This document shows, in pieces, positions 18,865-28,016 of a stretch of 47,821 bases of DNA. The stretch lies in assembly GCA_900768125.1 (NCBI GenBank), contig CAAGBS010000012.1:1-47821 (forward strand). The letters are read 5' to 3'. Position 1 is the first letter of the stretch, and each line of letters begins with the position of its first letter. Below the pieces are notes generated by a model. It was not told the DNA's origin. It saw only the letters and a program-made list of their open reading frames with translations, and searched no databases. Source of the stretch: Oscillospiraceae bacterium. GTDB taxonomy: Bacteria > Bacillota > Clostridia > Oscillospirales > Ruminococcaceae. Both the position numbers and the translations under genes were made by a program.

Positions 18865-19205
18865 TACGCCATCTCGTTGGAGAGCTTTTTGCCGCCGAGA
18901 ATGTGGAAGTGCAGGTGGCGAACGGTCTGCCCGCCGTCCTCGCCGATGTTGCTGACTACGCGGTAGCCGCCGGTGAGACCCTCCTCGCGCGCGATTATCG
19001 GTATCATCTCGAAGATGTGCGCGACTATCGCGCTGTTCTCGGGGGTAATTTCGTCAACGCCCGCGATGTGGGTCTTGGGCACGACAAGAATGTGGGTCGG
19101 AGCCATCGGCGCGATGTCGCGGAACGCGAATATCTGGTCGTCCTCGTAAACCTTGGTCGAGGGGATATCGCCGGAAATTATCCTGCAGAATAAGCAGTCG
19201 TTCAT
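18864..19205 (-). CDS. HIT family nucleotide-binding protein (HINT-like)
   Basis: This 113-residue protein has the histidine triad HLHFHILGG near its C-terminus and the family N-terminus CLFCRIISGDIPSTKVYEDD, including the CxxC pair of Zn-type HINT proteins. Such proteins hydrolyse AMP-linked phosphoramidates. CAGGAGG precedes the ATG. It is coupled to holA downstream. Confidence 0.93.
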   Translation of the reverse strand: MNDCLFCRIISGDIPSTKVYEDDQIFAFRDIAPMAPTHILVVPKTHIAGVDEITPENSAIVAHIFEMIPIIAREEGLTGGYRVVSNIGEDGGQTVRHLHFHILGGKKLSNEMA

Positions 19206-19271
19206 GATTTTGTCCTCCTGTAATAATACAATAGTTCAGTCAAAAAGGTTGCAAGGGAATTATTGCCGGTC

Positions 19272-19631
19272 TTAGCGGATAAACACGGAGATAAATCCAA
19301 CGGCAAGCCCGATGACCGCCGTTACGCCGAAGAAGATCACCCAGTTCCTGATGGTGTGGATATCCTTTGAGCGGCGCAGCGCGATGAGGCGGTCTATTTC
19401 CTCATCGGTCATGTCGGGGCAGCGGCTCACGCGGCAGTACTTGCGCTGTCCGGTGTCCGTGGTGGTGGGGTAGACCCCCTCGGGGAGCGTGCCGGATTCC
19501 TCCAGCTTGTCGAAGCCTGCGGATCCTTCCGGCGGGATAATTTCCTTCTTCAGGAAGCCGTTCTCCACCATATCGCGGACGTATTCCACGCCGACTTCGG
19601 AACGCTTTGATGTAATTTTCTGCTCGTCCAT
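19272..19631 (-). CDS. Small C-terminally anchored protein of unknown function
   Basis: I do not recognise this 119-residue protein. It has an acidic, soluble N-terminal 90 residues with two cysteines (YCRVSRCPDMTDEEIDRLIA) and one C-terminal hydrophobic helix (WVIFFGVTAVIGLAVGFISV), so it is probably tail-anchored. GAGG lies before the ATG. It is between alaS and the HIT gene on the same strand, separated from alaS by a terminator. Confidence 0.75.
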   Translation of the reverse strand: MDEQKITSKRSEVGVEYVRDMVENGFLKKEIIPPEGSAGFDKLEESGTLPEGVYPTTTDTGQRKYCRVSRCPDMTDEEIDRLIALRRSKDIHTIRNWVIFFGVTAVIGLAVGFISVFIR

Positions 19632-19676
19632 AAGTACCTCAAAAAATTAACAACAATTTAACTTTGCCCATTACCT

Positions 19677-19716
19677 AAAATGCCGTTTTCCCCGTGAACC
19701 AAAGAAAACGACATTT
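19677..19716 (-). terminator. Terminator of alaS
   Basis: AAATGTCGTTTTC and GAAAACGGCATTT on the minus strand form a 13-bp stem with one G-U pair, ending in TTTT. It lies 25 bases after the alaS stop. Confidence 0.75.
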
Positions 19717-19740
19717 CAAGCTGTTAAAATAAGCCGGTGA

Positions 19741-22386
19741 TCACTTGATATACTTCGCAGCGATATCAGCTGCGGCAGCCAGCGCGTCCTTTATCCTGGA
19801 AGCGTCCGGGATACCCGCCATAGCCTGGTCGGGCTTTCCGCCGCCCTTGCCGCCTGCGACAGCCGCTATCTCGCGAACCAGCGTTCCGGCGTTCGCGCCC
19901 TTTGCGACTGCGCTCTTGGAGCACTTGCAGAGAATGCTGCTCTTGCCGTCCGCAGTTCCCGCGAGGACTGCAACGAAGCAGTCGAACTTGTCCGCGAGGG
20001 AGTCGCCGATCTTTCTCAGACCGTCAGCGCCGGTTCCGTCAAGAGCCGCAGTGATTATCTTCACGCCTGCGATCTCAGGGCAGCCTGCGCCGATGTCGCC
20101 GAGCTGCGCGTTAGCCGCAGCCTGCTCCATGCTCTCGATCTTCTTGTCCTTCTCGCGGAGCTCTGCCATCACGCTCTCGGCGCGGTGTGCGAGTTCGTCG
20201 AAGTTCGGAGCCTTAAGAACTGCGCAAGCCTTTTCGAGAGTATTCTTGTAATCGTACAGCACGGACATCACAGCCATGCCGGTCACAGCCTGGATACGTC
20301 TTACGCCGCTGGAAACGGAAGCCTCGGAAACTATCTTGAACAAACCTGCCTGCGCGGAATTTGTCAGATGTGTGCCGCCGCAGAACTCAGTGGAGTAATC
20401 GCCCACGGAAACAACGCGTACCACGTCGCCGTACTTCTCGCCGAACAGCGCCATAGCGCCCTTCTTCTTGGCTTCCTCGATGGGGAGCACCTCGGTAGTA
20501 ACGGGAACGGCAGCCATGATGACCCTGTTCACGTAATTCTCTACCTTCTGCAGTTCGTCGGCAGTCAGCGCGCTGAAGTGGTTGAAGTCGAAACGGCACT
20601 GATACGGGTCGACATAGGAGCCTGCCTGGTGAACGTGGTCGCCCAGAACATGGCGCAGAGCCGCCTGCAGGATATGCGCGCAGGTGTGGTTGCGCTGGGT
20701 AGCGGCGCGCTTCTCTGCGTCCACCTTTGCGGTGACTGTCTCGCCTGCCGCGAATCCGCCGCTTACCACCTTACCGTTGGAGATGAAAGCGCCGTTGGTG
20801 AGCTTCTGGGTGTTGGCGATCTCGATGACGTTGTCGCCGGAAGCCACTGTGCCGCAGTCGCCGACCTGACCGCCCATCTCAGCGTAGAACGGAGTCTCCT
20901 CCAGTATAACGGAAACGTCGTCGCCCTCCTCGCAGAGTTCGGAGACCTCGCCGTTCTTCACGATGGCGAGCAGCTTTGTCTGCTTCTCGAGTTCGGTGTA
21001 GCCCACGAATGTGGTCTTGTAGGCGTCCAGCGCGGAGTTCTTCGCGTTGTCCCAGCCGCCGCCCAGCTTCTTGTTCTTGCGGGCGGTGTCCTTCTGGACT
21101 TTCATGCACTCCTGGAAGCCCTCCTCGTCAGCCTCGAGGCCGTTCTCGTGGAGTATCTCCTTGGTGAGGTCGAGCGGGAATCCGTAGGTGTCGTGCAGCT
21201 TGAATACGTCAGCGCCGGGGAGCACCTTTTCGCCGCTGTTTCTGAGCTTCTCCATCATCTCGCCGAGGATCTCGGTGCCCTTGTCGATGGTCTTAGCGAA
21301 GCTCTCCTCCTCGGTCTGGATAACTTTCTTGATGTAGGCGCGCTTCTCGTCAAGTTCGGGGTAAGCGGAGAGGTTCTCGTTGATGACTGTGTCGCATACC
21401 TCGTGGAGGAACGGCTTTGTGCAGCCGAGCAGTCTGCCGTGTCGTGCGGCTCTCCTGAGCAGTCTGCGCAGAACGTAGCCCCTGCCCTCGTTGGAGGGAA
21501 GAACGCCGTCGCCTACCATGAACGTGGTGCTTCTGATGTGGTCGGTGATAACGCGCAGGGAAACGTCCTTTACGGGGTCTGCCTTGTAGTCAACGCCCAC
21601 GATGGAGCTTATCTTCTTGAGAATATTCTGAACGGTGTCCACCTCGAACAGGTTGTCAACGTCCTGCATAACGCATGCGAGACGCTCCAGACCCATGCCG
21701 GTGTCGATGTTCTTGGTCTTCAGCTGGGTGTAGTTGCCGTGGCCGTCGTTGTCGAACTGGGTGAAAACGTTGTTCCATATCTCGATGATACGGTCGCAGT
21801 CGCCGACTTCCTCGAAGTTGTCCTGACCGATGTGGTCGAAATGGCCGTACTTCTCGCCGCGGTCGTAGTGTATCTCAGAGCAGGGACCGCAGGGACCGCT
21901 GCCGTGCTCCCAGAAGTTGTCAGCCTTGCCGAGCTTTATGATACGCTCGCGGGGCACGCCGACCTCGTTAGCCCAGATGTCTCCGGCTTCGTCGTCCTGC
22001 TCGTAGATGGTGACCCACAGGCGCTCCGGCGGTATCTCCAGGACCTTTGTGAGGTACTCCCACGCCCATGCGATGGCTTCGTGCTTGAAGTAGTCGCCGA
22101 AGGAGAAGTTGCCGAGCATCTCGAAGTAGGTGCCGTGGCGGGCGGTCTTGCCGACGTTCTCGATATCGGGGGTGCGGATACACTTCTGGCAGGTGGTCAC
22201 GCGGTGGCGCGGCGGCTCCTCGATTCCCTGGAAGTACTTTTTCAGCGGGGTCATGCCTGCGTTGATGAGCAGGATAGAGTTATCGCCCTGCGGAACCAGC
22301 GGGAAGCTGTTCAGGCGGAGGTGTCCCTTGCTTTCGAAGAAGCTGAGGTAGCTCTCGCGGAGATCATTAAGTCCAGTCCATTTCAT
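19741..22386 (-). CDS. alaS: Alanine--tRNA ligase
   Basis: AlaRS charges tRNA-Ala and clears mischarged Ser/Gly-tRNA. The 881-residue length and domain order are standard. An N-terminal class II catalytic core (SFFESKGHLRLNSFPLVPQG, GMTPLKKYF) leads to an editing domain with its zinc ligands (RNHTCAHILQAAL and CGGTHLTNSAQ) and a C-terminal oligomerisation/DHHA1 region (GGKGGGKPDQAMAG). GAGG precedes the ATG at 22386. The short leader (about 60 bases from the promoter) leaves no room for a T-box. The antisense strand is open over most of the gene because of codon bias. Confidence 0.97.
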   Translation of the reverse strand: MKWTGLNDLRESYLSFFESKGHLRLNSFPLVPQGDNSILLINAGMTPLKKYFQGIEEPPRHRVTTCQKCIRTPDIENVGKTARHGTYFEMLGNFSFGDYFKHEAIAWAWEYLTKVLEIPPERLWVTIYEQDDEAGDIWANEVGVPRERIIKLGKADNFWEHGSGPCGPCSEIHYDRGEKYGHFDHIGQDNFEEVGDCDRIIEIWNNVFTQFDNDGHGNYTQLKTKNIDTGMGLERLACVMQDVDNLFEVDTVQNILKKISSIVGVDYKADPVKDVSLRVITDHIRSTTFMVGDGVLPSNEGRGYVLRRLLRRAARHGRLLGCTKPFLHEVCDTVINENLSAYPELDEKRAYIKKVIQTEEESFAKTIDKGTEILGEMMEKLRNSGEKVLPGADVFKLHDTYGFPLDLTKEILHENGLEADEEGFQECMKVQKDTARKNKKLGGGWDNAKNSALDAYKTTFVGYTELEKQTKLLAIVKNGEVSELCEEGDDVSVILEETPFYAEMGGQVGDCGTVASGDNVIEIANTQKLTNGAFISNGKVVSGGFAAGETVTAKVDAEKRAATQRNHTCAHILQAALRHVLGDHVHQAGSYVDPYQCRFDFNHFSALTADELQKVENYVNRVIMAAVPVTTEVLPIEEAKKKGAMALFGEKYGDVVRVVSVGDYSTEFCGGTHLTNSAQAGLFKIVSEASVSSGVRRIQAVTGMAVMSVLYDYKNTLEKACAVLKAPNFDELAHRAESVMAELREKDKKIESMEQAAANAQLGDIGAGCPEIAGVKIITAALDGTGADGLRKIGDSLADKFDCFVAVLAGTADGKSSILCKCSKSAVAKGANAGTLVREIAAVAGGKGGGKPDQAMAGIPDASRIKDALAAAADIAAKYIK

Positions 22387-22446
22387 AATGTTTGTCCTCT
22401 TTAGTTAAAATTTAGTTGTTCCATAATGGAATACGCATACATATTT

Positions 22447-22474
22447 ATTATACATCTTTTTCGCAAAAAGTCAA
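22447..22474 (-). promoter_or_regulatory. Promoter of alaS
   Basis: Minus-strand TTGACT (22469-22474), a 16-base spacer and a perfect TATAAT (22447-22452). Confidence 0.65.
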
Positions 22475-22571
22475 TAGCGGCGGCGAAAATCGCACCCGTG
22501 GGGCGGGGGACCGATAAGTGATTTGTGCATAATCGCCAAATTTGCGGGCGAAAAATGTTCGTGTTTTGTGG

Positions 22572-22600
22572 TAGACAATTCGGCACGGCTGTGATATAAT
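22572..22600 (+). promoter_or_regulatory. Promoter of the small four-cysteine protein gene
   Basis: TAGACA (22572-22577), a 17-base spacer and TATAAT (22595-22600). Confidence 0.65.
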
Positions 22601-22649
22601 GTTTACAAAGGCAAAAGTCTGCTAACTGAAACCGACTGGAGGAATAAAT

Positions 22650-22865
22650 ATGGCAAAAAAGAAGCTCTTCGGCAACAACATCAAGCCCTCCTGCAAATAC
22701 TGCGAGCTTGGCACCGCCGGCGACGGCGACAAGATACACTGCTCAAAGATGGGCGACGTCAAGGCTTACGACTCCTGCAAGAAGTTCGTCTATTCCCCGC
22801 TGAAGCGCGTCCCGAAGAAAGAGCTGCAGCTTGCGAACTCGGCGGTCAACGATATTGATTTCTGA
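22650..22865 (+). CDS. Small four-cysteine (probable zinc-binding) protein
   Basis: This 71-residue basic protein has cysteines at 15, 18, 31 and 43 (SCKYC, HCSKMG, SCKKF), a spacing that suits a small zinc site. GGAGG precedes the ATG at good distance, and promoter and terminator flank it, so it is a genuine single-gene unit. I recognise it only as a type of small conserved clostridial protein with no assigned function. The C-terminus (LKRVPKKELQLANSAVNDID) looks like a short tail. Confidence 0.8.
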   Translation: MAKKKLFGNNIKPSCKYCELGTAGDGDKIHCSKMGDVKAYDSCKKFVYSPLKRVPKKELQLANSAVNDIDF

Positions 22866-22929
22866 CATCAACTCAAAGTAAACCGGACGAGAAATATTAC
22901 GAATAAGCATTCAACAGCGAAAAACAACA

Positions 22930-22967
22930 AAGCAGGTAAAGAATCCAGCGATTCCTTACCTGCTTTT
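22930..22967 (+). terminator. Terminator of the four-cysteine protein gene
   Basis: AAGCAGGTAAAGAATC and GATTCCTTACCTGCTT form a stem of about 15 bp with one mismatch and a CAGC loop, followed by TTTT. Confidence 0.8.
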
Positions 22968-22984
22968 CAATTTAAGATTCTATT

Positions 22985-23122
22985 GTAGGGGAGGGGCTTG
23001 CCCCTCCCGTTGCAGTCAGATTCGATATGCGGGAGGGGCAAACAGGACGTTTGCCCACACGCCCCAGAGCGGCGCATGGACGCGCCGCATTAAAGGGCGG
23101 GAGGGGCAAGCCCCTCCCCTAC
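22985..23122. repeat. Composite palindromic repeat cluster
   Basis: Module order: GGGAGGGGC palindrome, then GGGGCAAAC-aggac-GTTTGCCC, then GCGGCGC-atggac-GCGCCGC, then GGGAGGGGC palindrome. The second module differs from the copy at 14102 by a paired change in both arms (GAC/GTC to AAC/GTT). With the preceding terminator and following promoter it fills the 410-base gap. Confidence 0.85.
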
Positions 23123-23164
23123 GTTTTTTTTCTGAAATTTCAGGGAAAAATATTATCTAGCCTA

Positions 23165-23193
23165 TTGCCAAAACCGAAAAATTGTGGTATACT
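23165..23193 (+). promoter_or_regulatory. Promoter of the dockerin protein gene
   Basis: TTGCCA (23165-23170), a 17-base spacer and TATACT (23188-23193). Confidence 0.6.
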
Positions 23194-23277
23194 TAAAATG
23201 AATATAGTGTCGTTCGGGGAACCGCGGCGCTTAAAGAAAAAAATTGAGGAATATATATTTTAAAGGAGAGGATCAAT

Positions 23278-25440
23278 ATGAAACTCAACAAGAGGATCGC
23301 CGCCGCAGCCATCGCAGGGTGCCTTACCGCAGGCTCGGTGCAGTTCGCCATGCCCGTGGCTTCTTTCGCCGCGATAAGCTCGGATTACGACTCCAACGAC
23401 GTAGTCTGGTACTATGACGCGAGCCTTTTCTGCGGTGCCGGCGAGACCGAACCGAATGAGAAGTTCATCAAGGCTATCCAGTCCGCCACCAACGTAAAGG
23501 ACTACACAGAGATCACCTTCGGCAACCTCGAGCGTATCACCACGCTGAACCTCAGCGGAATGGGACTCGAATCCATACCGGGCGTTATCCAGTACATGCC
23601 GCGCATGCGCACGCTGGACCTTTCCAACAACAAGCTGCGCAGCAACTCCATCGGCACGCTCGACCTGTCGCTTGATATCGCGCTGACCAGCATAAACCTC
23701 AGCAGCAACTACCTGACCAGCGTTCCCGCGTGGTTCTCCGCGCTGAACATCTCCACCAAGAACATCAGCAACAACCTGCTGAACACCACCAACCAGCGCC
23801 ACCTGATGGCAACTCCGGACACCTACTACTTCGGCGTGGGCGACTCCCTCACCGAGCTTGACATCAATGCGTTCAAGGACAAGGTGCTGTCAACTGTGAC
23901 CCTCAGCGACAAGAGCCTGCTGCCCGAGTATTTCTACGACCCGGCGCTGCCTACCTATAACGTCCCCGAGAGCGAGAAGTACAACACCAACTACCTCAGG
24001 AATGAGAACATCGAGTTCGACATCGATTTCAGCCAGTTCGTCACTAACGGCGTTGTAAGCAAGGCGGGCAATGTCACCGGTACCATTTCGCTGGCTATCT
24101 ACGGCTCCAATATCAGCAACAACACCAACATCAAGACCACTGTAAAGGTGTATTTCCTCGACGGAAACGACCCCACCACCGTGAAGTTCCGCCTGGAGAC
24201 CCTCATCTCCGAGTGCGAGAAGCTCACCAAGGATACATACACCGAAAACAGCTGGACGGTATTCTCCAACCAGCTGAAGACTGCAAAGGCTGTCCTGGAC
24301 TACAGCAACAACGACAGCACCATGCTCCAGAACGCCTACGACAGCCTGACCGAGGCGAAGAAGAACCTCGTTGACGGTGTGAACTCCGGCACAAAGAAGA
24401 TACTCACCGACCTGCTCACCATCGCGAAGACCTATAAGGAGGAGGAATACACGGTAGAAAGCTGGAAGGCGCTCTCAGACGCCACCGACCTGCTTACCGA
24501 GGCTTCCACCAACACCTCCACCTCCCTCGAGGACGCAAACAAGGCGATCAAGGCTTTCCAGGACGCGCAGAACGGGCTTGTTCCTACAAAGCAGTCCGTG
24601 CCGGGCATGATAACCAAGGCGCAGTTCGAGGCTGTCTACGGCGAGAATAAGTCCGTGACCGCAAGCGGCGCCACCAGGGACGGCTACAGATACAGCTGGA
24701 AGTTCGTCGGTACCGATGTTACCAAGCCCGCGGACTTTGATGCCGAGGTGCTCTATTCCAGCGACCACGAGGAGCAGATACGCTTCGAGGTAGGCTCCGC
24801 GAGCGACTATCAGCTCATCTCGTTCAAGCAGGCAGGAGCGTTCCCGGGCATCGGAGAACTGACCCTCGACGTATCCAAGGTATACAAGAACGGCGACTAC
24901 AGACTCTACAAGTGGAACACCGCCACAAAGAAGTCCGAGTTCATCAGGGAAGTCACCGTTGAAAAAGGCACAGTCACCACCAGCTTCAGCGAGGGCGGGG
25001 ATTACTTCATCAGCTCTGTTCTGCAGAACTTCCAGATGATATCCTCCAACTTCGTCATCAACAACGACAAGCGTACCATAGCCGCCGGATTCAAGAAGAA
25101 GTACACCGTTGCAGATTTCCGCGAGAACATCGAGAACGGCGACTATATCAAGATAACCAACTCAGACGGCACCGCCGCTTCTGAGAACCAGTACATCGCT
25201 ACCGGAATGAAGGCAGCCGCTCCCAACAGCGATGTTTACTACTCGCTGATAGTATCCGGCGATGTTGACGGCGACGGCAACTGCACGGCGCTGGACGCAG
25301 TCAATATCCTGAAGGCTGTCATCGGCGAGTCCACGCTCGACACCTACGAGCAGAAAGCAGCCGCTGACGTAAACGGCGACGGCTGGGTAAGAGCAGACGA
25401 CGCTGTCGTAATTCTGAAATACATCGTGGGTATCGACTAA
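23278..25440 (+). CDS. Secreted leucine-rich/FIVAR protein with C-terminal type I dockerin
   Basis: The product has 720 residues. A signal peptide covers residues 1-31 (AAAAIAGCLTAGSVQFAMPV). Leucine-rich repeats lie at about 85-165 (LERITTLNLSGMGLESIPGV, RTLDLSNNKL, LTSINLSSNYLTSVPAWF). Two FIVAR-type helical repeats lie at about 305-440, and a beta-rich region at about 440-640. Residues about 658-720 are a type I dockerin with two calcium loops (DVDGDGNCTALD and DVNGDGWVRADD). Dockerins plug into cohesins, so the protein should belong to a cellulosome-like or cohesin-based surface complex. No catalytic domain is visible. AAAGGAGAGG precedes the ATG. smpB follows 21 bases later. Confidence 0.92.
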   Translation: MKLNKRIAAAAIAGCLTAGSVQFAMPVASFAAISSDYDSNDVVWYYDASLFCGAGETEPNEKFIKAIQSATNVKDYTEITFGNLERITTLNLSGMGLESIPGVIQYMPRMRTLDLSNNKLRSNSIGTLDLSLDIALTSINLSSNYLTSVPAWFSALNISTKNISNNLLNTTNQRHLMATPDTYYFGVGDSLTELDINAFKDKVLSTVTLSDKSLLPEYFYDPALPTYNVPESEKYNTNYLRNENIEFDIDFSQFVTNGVVSKAGNVTGTISLAIYGSNISNNTNIKTTVKVYFLDGNDPTTVKFRLETLISECEKLTKDTYTENSWTVFSNQLKTAKAVLDYSNNDSTMLQNAYDSLTEAKKNLVDGVNSGTKKILTDLLTIAKTYKEEEYTVESWKALSDATDLLTEASTNTSTSLEDANKAIKAFQDAQNGLVPTKQSVPGMITKAQFEAVYGENKSVTASGATRDGYRYSWKFVGTDVTKPADFDAEVLYSSDHEEQIRFEVGSASDYQLISFKQAGAFPGIGELTLDVSKVYKNGDYRLYKWNTATKKSEFIREVTVEKGTVTTSFSEGGDYFISSVLQNFQMISSNFVINNDKRTIAAGFKKKYTVADFRENIENGDYIKITNSDGTAASENQYIATGMKAAAPNSDVYYSLIVSGDVDGDGNCTALDAVNILKAVIGESTLDTYEQKAAADVNGDGWVRADDAVVILKYIVGID

Positions 25441-25461
25441 CAGCTGCCTCACGGAGGTAAA

Positions 25462-25917
25462 ATGAACACAAAGACTATAGCAGAGAACCGCATAGTAAGA
25501 CACGAATATTTCATCATCGAGAGCTATGAAGCGGGCATAGAGCTGTTCGGCACGGAGGTAAAATCCATACGAAACGGCGGCGTGAACTTAAAGGATTCCT
25601 GGATATCCATAGAGAACGGCGAAGCATTTATCCGCAACATGCATATCTCTCCGTATGAGAAAGGCAACATCTTCAACAAGGACCCCTACCGTACGCGGAA
25701 GCTCCTCATGCACAAAAAGGAGATACTGAAGCTGTTCGGTCAGGTGAAGCAGGGCGGTTACACGCTTGTGCCGGTATCAATGTATTTCAAGGATTCAAAG
25801 GTAAAGGTGCAGGTGGGACTCTGCAAGGGCAAGAAGCTCCACGACAAGCGCGACGACATGGCGAAGCGTGCCGCAGGCCGCGAGATAGAGCGCGCTATGA
25901 AAGAGCGGAACAGGTAA
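25462..25917 (+). CDS. smpB: SsrA-binding protein
   Basis: SmpB carries tmRNA to stalled ribosomes in trans-translation. The 151-residue protein has the family motifs IAENRIVRHEYFIIESYEAG, GTEVKSIRNG and the basic C-terminal tail (KKLHDKRDDMAKRAAGREIE). CGGAGG precedes the ATG. It may be cotranscribed with the dockerin gene, only 21 bases away, although the two are functionally unrelated. No ssrA gene was found in the window. Confidence 0.96.
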   Translation: MNTKTIAENRIVRHEYFIIESYEAGIELFGTEVKSIRNGGVNLKDSWISIENGEAFIRNMHISPYEKGNIFNKDPYRTRKLLMHKKEILKLFGQVKQGGYTLVPVSMYFKDSKVKVQVGLCKGKKLHDKRDDMAKRAAGREIERAMKERNR

Positions 25918-25940
25918 AACCGGATTTCTGATTTAGAATC

Positions 25941-26048
25941 GGGCGGGGCAAGCCCATCTCTGCGCAAAAACGCAGGGACGGCGCATGCTCCGCCCGTTGA
26001 CGTTCTGAATGCGAAAAAACGTAGGGGAGGGGCTTGCCCCTCCCCTAC
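25941..26048. repeat. Composite palindromic repeat cluster
   Basis: Contains CTGCG-caaaaa-CGCAG, a divergent GGGCGG...CCGCCC module, and a full GGGAGGGGC palindrome at 26022-26048. It lies between convergent smpB and the GH25 gene. Confidence 0.75.
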
Positions 26049-26057
26049 ATAATAATG

Positions 26058-26096
26058 AAAAAGCAAAGCAGTGAAAATTTCTGCTTTGCTTTTTTG
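26058..26096. terminator. Bidirectional terminator between smpB and the lysozyme gene
   Basis: AAAGCAAAGCAG (26060-26071) and CTGCTTTGCTTT (26081-26092) form a perfect stem with T runs on both strands. Confidence 0.85.
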
Positions 26097-26107
26097 TTAT
26101 TCCGATA

Positions 26108-27781
26108 TTAACTCAGGTGGTTGTACCCGCCCTTTTTGATTATCTTTGCGTAGTTCTTGTAGGAGAGGTTGAGGTCAACGTAGCCGTCTATGCCGGACAC
26201 TATTCCCTTGCAGGTGTACTGCCACATGCCGAAATCGCCTGTGTAGGTGGGTACGGTGTTCCACTGCGCCAGCCAGACTTCATATTCTGTCAGCTTTGTC
26301 ATATCCAGGTTGTAGGTCAGCCAGGACTTGTTGGAGTACAGCATGCCGTAATAACCCGCGGCGTTGAGTTCATCGAGGAACGCCTTGACTATCTTCGTCA
26401 GCGTGCTCTTTCCGAGGTCGGCCTGGCTCTGCTCCTCCACGTCGAGGACAACCGGATAGGTTATGTTGTAGGGCGCGATGGTCTTGATGAAGAATTTCGC
26501 TTCCTTTTTCGCGTCCGAAACGGTGTGCGCGTAGAGGTAGTGGTAAACTCCGACCTGTATCCCCACTCTTGTCGCTTCGGTCATGTTGTACTTGAACGTG
26601 GTGTCCTCGGAAGCGGGGCGTGTGTCGCTGACCGGACCTCTCGAAGCGCGGAGCATAGCGAACTCAACGCCGGAAGCCTTTACGCGCTCCCAATCGATGG
26701 CGCCCTGCGCGTAGGAAACGTCAATACCCTTGATTCCGGTATCGGTGGTGTCCTCGCTGGCGTCCCCGTCGTCGCCGCCGGTGTTGTCGTCGGGGTCGGG
26801 GGCAACGTGCGAGCCGGAGTAGCGGTAGTCGATAAGGCGGCTGCTCTTGGAAACTGCGAATCTTGCGGATTTGGACTTGTAGTATCTAACCGTTTTCTCA
26901 AAGACGAACACGCCGCTGTTGATAACGCTGCCGGTCAGCGAGAAGTAACCCGCCTGGGTCGTTCTGCCGTTCACGGTGACTGAGAAGCTGCCGTGGCAGA
27001 GAAGCCGTCCGGTCTCCGAGGTCTGGAAATCGCCTGTGACTTTCATGTCGGCGCTGGTGGTGAGGTTCAGTTCGCCGTAGTTCAGCAGCGTGCCGTTCTT
27101 GTAGATGTTCACGGTGGTTGACATCACCATCGAACCTGTGCTTCTGTTGATGCAGTCCCCCGCAAAGCGCATCTGCGCGCTGACGCTTGCCTTTGTGGTG
27201 CCGTAATTTTCAAAGCCCGCCTTGTCGAAGACGGTCATCGTGCCGGAGTTCATCAGCTCCGCGTCCGGCTCCACGGTGAGCACGCCCTTTACGTTCAGCG
27301 ACCTGCCCTTGTATACGGTGAGTTTCGCGCCGCTTTTTATCAGCAGTCTGCTTCCGGCGGGGACTGAGATGTTCATTCGCGGCTTGACTTCGCCGGTTAT
27401 GTAGTAGTTGGTATCTTTTTGAAGCTTCGTCTTGCCGTCCCATTCAGTCCACCCGGTGGTGTCGATGGGCGAGTAGATGTGGTTCGATACGTCAAGCACG
27501 CTGTCCGCGCGCCCGGAAATGGTGTCGTCGTCAGCGTCGATGACTGTAGTTTCGGTGCTTTCGCCGGAGGGTTCTATCACCGAGGTGCTTCCGGAATCTC
27601 CGGTGCCTGCGCCGGGGTCTATCACCGAGGTCTCATCGCTGAAATCCACCACGATTATGGAGGAGCCGTCCCCGTTTTTTATCGCAGAAACGCCGTCAGA
27701 TTCCGCAAACGCGGAAAGACCGGTGCCGGCTATCATGACTGCCGATAACGCGGCGGCGGTTATTCTTTTAAATAAATTCAT
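26108..27781 (-). CDS. Secreted GH25 lysozyme (muramidase) with N-terminal beta-rich repeat domain
   Basis: The product has 557 residues. A signal peptide covers residues 1-27, followed by an acidic Ser/Thr-rich linker. Residues about 130-320 form a repetitive beta-rich domain (LMNSGTMTVFD, LLNYGELNLTT, VINSGVFVFEK), probably a solenoid. The GH25 catalytic domain spans 350-553, with GIDVSYAQG (D354), YPVVLDVEEQ (D447, E449) and FGMWQYT. GH25 enzymes cleave the MurNAc-GlcNAc bond of peptidoglycan. It is divergent from the deacetylase gene, and both act on cell-wall polymers. Confidence 0.93.
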   Translation of the reverse strand: MNLFKRITAAALSAVMIAGTGLSAFAESDGVSAIKNGDGSSIIVVDFSDETSVIDPGAGTGDSGSTSVIEPSGESTETTVIDADDDTISGRADSVLDVSNHIYSPIDTTGWTEWDGKTKLQKDTNYYITGEVKPRMNISVPAGSRLLIKSGAKLTVYKGRSLNVKGVLTVEPDAELMNSGTMTVFDKAGFENYGTTKASVSAQMRFAGDCINRSTGSMVMSTTVNIYKNGTLLNYGELNLTTSADMKVTGDFQTSETGRLLCHGSFSVTVNGRTTQAGYFSLTGSVINSGVFVFEKTVRYYKSKSARFAVSKSSRLIDYRYSGSHVAPDPDDNTGGDDGDASEDTTDTGIKGIDVSYAQGAIDWERVKASGVEFAMLRASRGPVSDTRPASEDTTFKYNMTEATRVGIQVGVYHYLYAHTVSDAKKEAKFFIKTIAPYNITYPVVLDVEEQSQADLGKSTLTKIVKAFLDELNAAGYYGMLYSNKSWLTYNLDMTKLTEYEVWLAQWNTVPTYTGDFGMWQYTCKGIVSGIDGYVDLNLSYKNYAKIIKKGGYNHLS

Positions 27782-28016
27782 CTTATCAACTCCGTAAATA
27801 CTTCCAGATGTCCAAAAAGCGATATACTACTATTGTGACACATTTTTTTGTATTTGTCAAATGTTTTTTTATAAAAACCGCAGTTTTTTCTATGGCAATT
27901 TTTTCAGGGCTGGATATCTGGCGTGAAGCCTGTCATATTTGTCCCGGACGGCGCATATATTTCAGCAGAAGACCGGAGGCATATCCGGCGGGTTTGATAA
28001 GCAGGGAGGAACAATC

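Noticed and set aside
20185..22404. 739-codon open frame antisense to alaS
   Set aside because: It arises from codon bias in the GC-rich alaS gene. alaS has all family motifs and a proper start; the antisense frame has none.
22387..22450. T-box riboswitch before alaS
   Set aside because: Only about 60 bases lie between the promoter and the start codon, too short for a T-box.
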